Source: Salinicola halophyticus
GTDB taxonomy: Bacteria; Pseudomonadota; Gammaproteobacteria; Pseudomonadales; Halomonadaceae
Assembly: GCF_003206695.1 (NCBI RefSeq)
Contig: NZ_PZJN01000001.1
Coordinates: 1-64,000, forward strand
Reading direction: 5' to 3'
Length of the DNA stretch: 64,000 nt
Below are positions 59,535 to 64,000 of the stretch, piece after piece. A program made the translations under genes and the position numbers. The number at the start of each line of letters is the position of its first letter. The first letter of the stretch is position 1. Below the pieces are notes generated by a model. It saw nothing but the letters and a program-made list of their open reading frames with translations. It was not told the origin of the DNA and ran no database searches.

Positions 59535-59564
59535 AAAGCCACGAACCCGATCGTTCGTGGCTTT
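59535..59564. terminator. Rho-independent terminator after pncB
   Basis: A 12-bp stem, AAAGCCACGAAC with GTTCGTGGCTTT, has a 6-nt loop (CCGATC) and is followed by CTCTCTTCTTCT. It lies 22 bp after the pncB stop and is symmetrical enough to act on the opposite strand too. Confidence 0.92.
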
Positions 59565-59582
59565 CTCTCTTCTTCTGCCTTA

Positions 59583-59670
59583 CTCGTAGCTCGTAGCTCG
59601 TAGCTCGTAGCTCGTAGCTCGTAGCTCGTAGCTCGTAGCTCGTAGCTCGTAGCTCGTAGCTCGTAGCTCG
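59583..59670. repeat. Perfect heptanucleotide tandem array, 12.6 copies
   Basis: CTCGTAG repeats without a mismatch across 88 bp between the pncB terminator and the stop of the convergent hydrolase gene. The array has no open frame or spacer structure. Confidence 0.97.
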
Positions 59671-59679
59671 TTCGCCAGT

Positions 59680-60483
59680 CTACTGATTCAGCGCCTCGTC
59701 CAGCGTCAGCAGCGCGGCCTGCCAGGAGGCGGCATCTGCGGCGGCATTGTAGCCCAGCGGCAGATCGTCCTCCTTGGCGAGCTTGTCAGCATCAGGATTG
59801 GTGAAGGCATGCTTGGCGCCGGGATACTGGACCACGCGTACATCAGCGCCGTCCTGGGTAAGCGCCGATGCCATGCTATCGAGCGCATCGGGGTCGACCA
59901 GCGTATCGTCCTGGCCGTTGTAGATTCGCACCACCCCATCGAAAGGTTGCGGGCTGGAAACCACCTGGGTCGGGCTGCCGTGGAAGCTGATCACCGCATC
60001 CAGGGGCATGCCGGCCAGCGCCATGTTCATCACCACGCCACCGCCGAAACAGTAACCGATCGCTGCCATGCGATCCTCGCGCACCGCGGGGTGCTTTCGC
60101 AGCGCCGACATCGCCGCTTCCAGCCGCGCCCGCGCAGACGGCCAGTCCTTCATGACCTGACTGGAGAACGCCTTGGCATCGGCGGGATGCTGGGCCACCT
60201 TGCCATCGCCGTACATGTCGACCGCCAGGGCGACGAACCCCAGCGCGGCCAGCTGGTCGGCCTTGTGCTTCATGTAATCGTTGAGACCCCACCACTCATG
60301 CACCAGCAGCACGCCCGGGCGGGGCTGATCGTCGCTGGCGTTGTAGGCAAGGTAACCCTGGTAAGTCTGACCGCCGGTGGAGTATTCGAAGGTCTGTCCC
60401 TGGACGTGGGGCCCCTCGACCTCATCGGCCCACGCCGATACGCATATCAGGCTAAGCAGCGAGGCCAGCAGTAGTCTTCCCAT
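59680..60483 (-). CDS. Exported dienelactone hydrolase family protein
   Basis: A 267-residue alpha/beta hydrolase with a signal peptide cut after SAWA (residue 19), so it acts in the periplasm. The catalytic set of dienelactone hydrolases is complete: Glu63 in VHEWWGLN, nucleophile Cys145 in GYCFGGG, Asp193 in QDDTLVDP, and His225 in KHAF. The real substrate is unknown; an aromatic-ring degradation role is not supported by neighbours. AAGGAGA precedes the ATG at 60483. The start lies 75 bp after the stop of the PAS-GGDEF gene, on the same strand. Confidence 0.9.
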   Translation of the reverse strand: MGRLLLASLLSLICVSAWADEVEGPHVQGQTFEYSTGGQTYQGYLAYNASDDQPRPGVLLVHEWWGLNDYMKHKADQLAALGFVALAVDMYGDGKVAQHPADAKAFSSQVMKDWPSARARLEAAMSALRKHPAVREDRMAAIGYCFGGGVVMNMALAGMPLDAVISFHGSPTQVVSSPQPFDGVVRIYNGQDDTLVDPDALDSMASALTQDGADVRVVQYPGAKHAFTNPDADKLAKEDDLPLGYNAAADAASWQAALLTLDEALNQ

Positions 60484-60557
60484 TGTCGTTCTCCTTGTTC
60501 GACTGGCTTGGCCAAGGCTTTCGATTGGCCTGGCGCGAGGATTGGTCGCTTTTTTCT

Positions 60558-61862
60558 TCATGGCGCCTGCTGTACGCGGTCTCTGCCGTTGCCCTTGGCG
60601 GCTTTGACACCCGCCTCGGCGCGCGCCAGCAGGGCTTGCGCGGACTCATCCGCACGGCGTTCGGCGACCCCAAGACTAACCGAGAAAGCCAGCCAATGAC
60701 CATGAAACTCCACTCGGGTCGAGGCGAACCGCCCGCGTAGCCGCTCCGCGATAGCAGCGCTCTCCTGCAGGGACTTGCCGCTCAGCAACAGTGCGAAGGT
60801 GTCATCGTCCAGCCTTCCGAAACTGAAACGCTCTTTCAGCGTCGCCCGACACATCTCGCCGATGCACGAGAGCACGAGATCACCGCCTTCGCGTCCCCAG
60901 GCGGCGTTGATATCGCCAAAATGATCGACGTCGAAGACGATCAGCGTGAACCGGGCGGTGGCATCGCCGCTCGAGAACGCATGGCTCAACAGGCCCATGA
61001 AAGGCTCTCGATTGAGGGCCGACGTCAATTCGTCCGTGGCAGTGTACGCATCCCACTGAAGCGACTGTTGCCGGCGCTGGGTGATGTCCCGCGCGACGGC
61101 GATCCACCCCGGCATCTCCGAAGACGTCAATGTCAGCGCCGCGGGTAACGGACACGGCGAGAAATGGATCTCGAACCAGCGGTATCCGCGATCCCGATGC
61201 CTCAGCCTCAGCTCCAGCATCGCCGAGGCGGCCTGGGCCGCGCCCTCCGCCAGCAACCGCCGAACCCGCGAGCCATCCTCGGGGGCCATCAGGCCGAACA
61301 GTGAACTCGAACGCAGCGATGCCACGGCGATCCCGAGCATGCCCTGGGTATTGCCCGCCACGTCGCAGCAGTTGAGATCCTCGTCGAGCGCCATGATCAC
61401 GTCGTCGCTGTGATCGAGCAGTGCCTGGAGGGACAGACTTTCGCTCACCACGGGTTCGATCTTCTGCGGCAACAGGAAACCCACCAGCGCGACCACCGCG
61501 CCATCGGCATCGCGCAGGATGCTGAGGCTGTCGTCGACCTCGCACTGCGAGCCATCCTGCCTTTCCACCACGTAGGAGAGCCGCGCCGCATGATCGCCGC
61601 GCGCCAGCGCCTGCTGCAGCTGTTCGAGTAACGGCCAACGCTCGGGCTCGGGAATCTGGGCCAGCCATCGGTCGGGCTGAGACCGATAATCCGCCGCCTG
61701 GCGCTGACCCAATGTGCTGATGGAATCGGCGAGGAAGTGGAGCTCGCCCAGCCACCACGCCGAATCGGTGACATAGGCCGTGCCCGGCAACGATTGCAGC
61801 CAGTGCTGCGCTTCCGCACTCAAACTGCCATCGTCATGCACGAAGGCGTTAAGTTGACCCAT
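60558..61862 (-). CDS. PAS-GGDEF protein with degenerate active site
   Basis: A 434-residue soluble sensor. Two PAS-like domains cover about 20-135 (SLPGTAYVTD, then VVERQDGSQCEVDDSLSILRDADG) and 140-262 (LDHSDDVIMALDEDLN, GYRWFEIHFSP, VARDITQRR). Residues 275-430 form a GGDEF fold: DELTSALNREPF, metal-site FDVDHFGDINAAWG (Asp311, Asp313), SLGVAERRADES and AAKGNGRDRV. The signature itself reads DDDTF at 352-356 in place of GG(D/E)EF, so diguanylate cyclase activity is doubtful; GTP binding or a receptor role is possible. The ATG at 61862 is preferred over 61877, which has no ribosome site. Confidence 0.88.
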   Translation of the reverse strand: MGQLNAFVHDDGSLSAEAQHWLQSLPGTAYVTDSAWWLGELHFLADSISTLGQRQAADYRSQPDRWLAQIPEPERWPLLEQLQQALARGDHAARLSYVVERQDGSQCEVDDSLSILRDADGAVVALVGFLLPQKIEPVVSESLSLQALLDHSDDVIMALDEDLNCCDVAGNTQGMLGIAVASLRSSSLFGLMAPEDGSRVRRLLAEGAAQAASAMLELRLRHRDRGYRWFEIHFSPCPLPAALTLTSSEMPGWIAVARDITQRRQQSLQWDAYTATDELTSALNREPFMGLLSHAFSSGDATARFTLIVFDVDHFGDINAAWGREGGDLVLSCIGEMCRATLKERFSFGRLDDDTFALLLSGKSLQESAAIAERLRGRFASTRVEFHGHWLAFSVSLGVAERRADESAQALLARAEAGVKAAKGNGRDRVQQAP

Positions 61863-61925
61863 GCACTCCGGCCTCATCTAGCCGCAGTACTATGACGCGC
61901 GGCTGGGTGATAGAACGAAATCGCG

Positions 61926-62249
61926 TCAGCGTGAACCGACACGACGTTGATTCAGTTCCGGCGAAACGAACGCGGCATCTTCGAGCGATGCCCCCGTGTC
62001 GTCGCTCTTGCGCTCGGCTTTGGTATCGTGGCCTGTAGAACGGGCACGGCCACAGGCCTCGGCCAGTTGACGCAGCTCGTCGCGCGTCAATTCGAAACGC
62101 TGTATGCCCGACTGCTCCTGCCAGATCACGAAAATCACCGGCACGGCACGCGACTGATCGACACCGACGATTCGGCCGCGGCGCTCTGTTTCGGGTTCGT
62201 GGATGGTCTCGCCGATCAAACGATGCGCATTGATGATGTTGTCCTGCAT
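61926..62249 (-). CDS. Uncharacterised 107-residue protein
   Basis: A soluble, charged protein starting MQDNIINAHRLIGETIHEPETERRGRIVG. The segment VIGRIV-like GRIVGVDQSRAVPVIFVIWQE suggests a small PRC-barrel-like beta unit (a linker of property-then-value strands), followed by a helix FELTRDELRQLAEACG and a polar tail. No family is assigned with confidence. A GAGG is 11 bp before the ATG at 62249. It lies 63 bp upstream of the PAS-GGDEF gene on the same strand and could be co-transcribed with it. Confidence 0.55.
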   Translation of the reverse strand: MQDNIINAHRLIGETIHEPETERRGRIVGVDQSRAVPVIFVIWQEQSGIQRFELTRDELRQLAEACGRARSTGHDTKAERKSDDTGASLEDAAFVSPELNQRRVGSR

Positions 62250-62706
62250 GACGCCGCCGACCTCTGTGCGTAAATGAAACGATGAGTGGATGAAATGATG
62301 CGTAGATAAAAATACGCGTGAATAAAAATGACATTCGTTCAGCGCTACATTAGAGGGTCGGCCCGGCAAGTCCAAGCCCGCAAGCACATTTGCCCAGCTT
62401 ACACGCTCTATCGACACCTGATCGAACGACTTGAGCGCAAATCAGGCATGACTTCGGCGCTAAGGGACACGATTTCGGGATTCGACGAACCGGGCCAAAG
62501 GCTCAGGTCAAACCGCACAATCGCGGGCAGCAGGCGAAGCGCTCGCAGCAGAAAGACTGCGTGAAAGAGAGATTAAGTAGTAGAAGGGATGACACAGCAG
62601 AGGAAAACGCCACGGAGCACGGACTGCGCCATGCTCGCCCGGAAAACGACGTCGGGCGACAGCCATGCTGTCGCCCGACGCGTTCAGATCCCGGATCCGT
62701 CCGAAA
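62250..62706. other. Spacer between gapA and the small unknown gene
   Basis: 457 bp without a supportable gene. The left third carries a doubled ATAAAAAT motif (about 62308-62330, 15-bp spacing) that probably belongs to the promoter region of the leftward 107-residue protein gene. The right end holds the gapA terminator. I see nothing recognisable in the middle. Confidence 0.5.
62649..62680 (-). terminator. Rho-independent terminator of gapA
   Basis: A 13-bp stem, CGTCGGGCGACAG with CTGTCGCCCGACG and a 5-nt loop, is followed on the minus strand by TCGTTTTCC. It lies 27 bp past the gapA stop. Confidence 0.85.
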
Positions 62707-63708
62707 TCAGCTGGCAGCCTGCATCGCCAGTGCGGTATCCAACATGCGGTTGGAGAAGCCCCACTCGTTGTCGTACCAGGCCATGACCTTGACCAGACGC
62801 CCATTGACGCGCGTGTGGTTGGTGTCAAAGGTCGACGAGTTGGCATCATGGTTGAAATCGATCGAGACCAGTGGCTGCGAGTTCACCGCCAACACCGCCG
62901 ACTTGGCAGCCGCCTTCTCGACGATCTGGTTGATCTCTTCCTTGCTGGTATCGCGGCCGGCGGTGAAGGTCAGATCCACCAGCGACACGTTGATCACCGG
63001 CACACGAACCGCCAGGCCATCGAGCTTGCCGTTCAGCTCCGGCAGCACGATACCCACGGCCGCGGCAGCGCCGGTCTGAGTCGGGATCATCGACTGGGTC
63101 GCGCTACGCGCCCGGTACGGATCCTTGTGATACACGTCCGAGAGGTTCTGGTCATTGGTGTAGGCATGCACCGTGGTCATCAGACCGCTCTCGATGCCGA
63201 CCCCTTCCTGCAGCGCCTGTGCCACCGGCGCCAGACAGTTGGTAGTGCAGGAAGCGTTGGAGACGACGCGATGCTCGGGCTTGAGCACATGCTCATTGAC
63301 CCCGAATACCACCATTGCATCGGCGTCACCGCTGGGCGCGGAAATCAGCACACGCTCGGCGCCGGCTTCGATGTGCTTGGCGGCAGCGTCACGCTTGGTG
63401 AACAGCCCCGTGCACTCCATCACCAAATCGACGTTCAGCGATTTCCAGGGCAGCTGTGCCGGATCGCGCTCGGAGAGGATCCGGATGCTATCTCCGTCTA
63501 CGCTCAGAGTATCGCTATCGTGAGTGACCTCGAATCCGAAATGCCCGTGGACGCTGTCGTGACGTAGCAAATGGGCATTAAGCGCCGGATCGCCCAGATC
63601 GTTGATGGCGACGACTTCGATCCGATCCCGATAGCCGTTTTCGTACATGGCACGAAGCACGTTACGGCCGATGCGGCCGAATCCATTGATGGCGACACGC
63701 AATGTCAT
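62707..63708 (-). CDS. gapA: Glyceraldehyde-3-phosphate dehydrogenase, type I
   Basis: A 333-residue glycolytic dehydrogenase converting glyceraldehyde-3-phosphate and phosphate to 1,3-bisphosphoglycerate with NAD. It carries the Rossmann motif [14 protein letters not shown], the acidic AINDLGD strand end that favours NAD, the catalytic [12 protein letters not shown] with Cys154, TVHAYTNDQ and [13 protein letters not shown]. The active-site text is that of Gap rather than the erythrose-4-phosphate dehydrogenase Epd. AGAGGAGAGCACC precedes the ATG. It is transcribed alone, with its own terminator and a structured leader. Confidence 0.95.
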   Translation of the reverse strand: MTLRVAINGFGRIGRNVLRAMYENGYRDRIEVVAINDLGDPALNAHLLRHDSVHGHFGFEVTHDSDTLSVDGDSIRILSERDPAQLPWKSLNVDLVMECTGLFTKRDAAAKHIEAGAERVLISAPSGDADAMVVFGVNEHVLKPEHRVVSNASCTTNCLAPVAQALQEGVGIESGLMTTVHAYTNDQNLSDVYHKDPYRARSATQSMIPTQTGAAAAVGIVLPELNGKLDGLAVRVPVINVSLVDLTFTAGRDTSKEEINQIVEKAAAKSAVLAVNSQPLVSIDFNHDANSSTFDTNHTRVNGRLVKVMAWYDNEWGFSNRMLDTALAMQAAS

Positions 63709-63855
63709 GGTGCTCTCCTCTTGGTGACGTAATTCGAAAGTTCAGCTGCGTGGCATAGCCGCGCCCTCGTGACAGCCTCTCGAGGCAAGCGCTGTGAAAG
63801 CCTGAAACGTCAGGTTCTGCTAGCGCCTGCATTGGCAGACACCTGGGCGACGCCG

Positions 63856-63876
63856 GATCGAGCGCCAAGCTCGATC
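63856..63876 (-). promoter_or_regulatory. Inverted repeat in the gapA leader
   Basis: GATCGAGC and GCTCGATC form a perfect 8-bp inverted repeat around GCCAA, 148 bp upstream of the gapA start. It could be an operator or an mRNA leader hairpin. Confidence 0.5.
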
Positions 63877-63893
63877 ACCGTGGAGCTCGTGAA

Positions 63894-63918
63894 CAGTCTA
63901 GAACACGCAGTCTAGAAC
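63894..63918. promoter_or_regulatory. Twin 11-bp direct repeat upstream of gapA
   Basis: CAGTCTAGAAC occurs at 63894-63904 and again at 63908-63918, spaced 14 bp centre to centre. Each copy contains the palindrome TCTAGA. Spacing near one and a third helical turns and location in the promoter region suggest a tandem protein-binding site, but no known consensus was recognised. Confidence 0.5.
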
Positions 63919-64000
63919 ATTGCTGCATGAAAAAATATTACTCCGAAAGACTAATACAAAAGGCTCATTCGCGAACAAATGCGATGTTTTTTTGGTAAGT

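Larger units (their letters stand above)
63709..64000 (-). other. gapA upstream region
   Basis: No gene seen. The 292 bp become clearly AT-rich beyond 63915 (AATATT, TTTTTT runs), as expected for a promoter. The leader contains a perfect hairpin (63856-63876) and a pair of identical 11-mers (63894-63918). Confidence 0.55.

Noticed and set aside
59583-59670. Possible CRISPR array
   Set aside because: The unit is 7 bp with no spacers and no cas genes; it is a simple tandem repeat.
60558-61862. GGD at residues 326-328 as the GGDEF signature
   Set aside because: It lies in the earlier GHxxGD-equivalent helix (NAAWGREGGDLVL); the true signature position aligns with DDDTF at 352-356.
62250-62706. 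A plus-strand gene starting near 62328 or 62561
   Set aside because: Short frames with no ribosome site, running through the gapA terminator hairpin.

Overview
The window is a GC-rich (roughly 63-65 percent by eye) chromosome segment from a gammaproteobacterium. Three things point there: an enteric-style nucleoside catabolism locus (tsx, deoR, nupC, deoCABD, cdd), a trehalose/alpha-glucan locus arranged like that of Pseudomonas, and an AcrAB-type pump with a divergent TetR repressor. The overall mix suggests a halophile-like lineage such as Halomonadaceae (Halomonas/Salinicola relatives), but this is an inference; no rRNA or other phylogenetic marker lies in the window. No tRNA, rRNA, CRISPR array, insertion sequence or prophage was seen.

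Layout. 1-3957 (minus) is the N-terminal 1,319 codons of a giant LapA/BapA-like adhesin that runs off the left edge. 4219-11770 holds an aminotransferase, an adenine/adenosine deaminase, a LysE-type exporter, a DinB protein, a HAD hydrolase, and a PucR regulator with a succinate-semialdehyde dehydrogenase. 11891-20201 is the nucleoside island: tsx and deoR leftward, nupC-deoC-deoA-deoB-deoD-cdd rightward from the same spacer. 20293-24339 holds small accessory genes, including a 53-codon membrane protein at 21601-21762, and a large MscS channel.

24564-46833 is the centrepiece. A cytosolic trehalase faces a long leftward gene set: glgA, a degenerate branching-enzyme-like gene, treZ, malQ, treY, a DUF2934 gene, glgX, glgE, a treS-maltokinase fusion, and glgB. 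It encodes two opposed routes. GlgA glucan is turned into trehalose by TreY and TreZ. Trehalose is turned into maltose, then maltose-1-phosphate, then branched glucan by TreS-maltokinase, GlgE and GlgB. MalQ and GlgX recycle maltodextrin and trehalase drains trehalose to glucose. No glgC or glgP lies in the window. The oddest member is the gene between glgA and treZ: it keeps branching-enzyme end regions but has lost the catalytic core.

47211-52495 is acrB-acrA with a divergent TetR gene and a recognisable operator. 52711-64000 holds an SMP-30 lactonase, a fructosamine-kinase-like gene overlapping a KefC-like antiporter, a COG3146 acyltransferase-like protein, a DUF4190 protein, pncB, a secreted dienelactone-hydrolase-like protein, a PAS-GGDEF protein with a degenerate active site, a small unknown gene and gapA.

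A recurring DNA-level feature is short tandem repetition. Intergenic arrays have 7-, 9- or 14-bp periods, including a 12.6-copy heptamer array at 59583-59670, and coding arrays have 9- or 18-bp periods. Several gene ends (tsx, nupC, the TetR gene, the COG3146 gene) carry a direct repeat spanning or abutting the stop codon.
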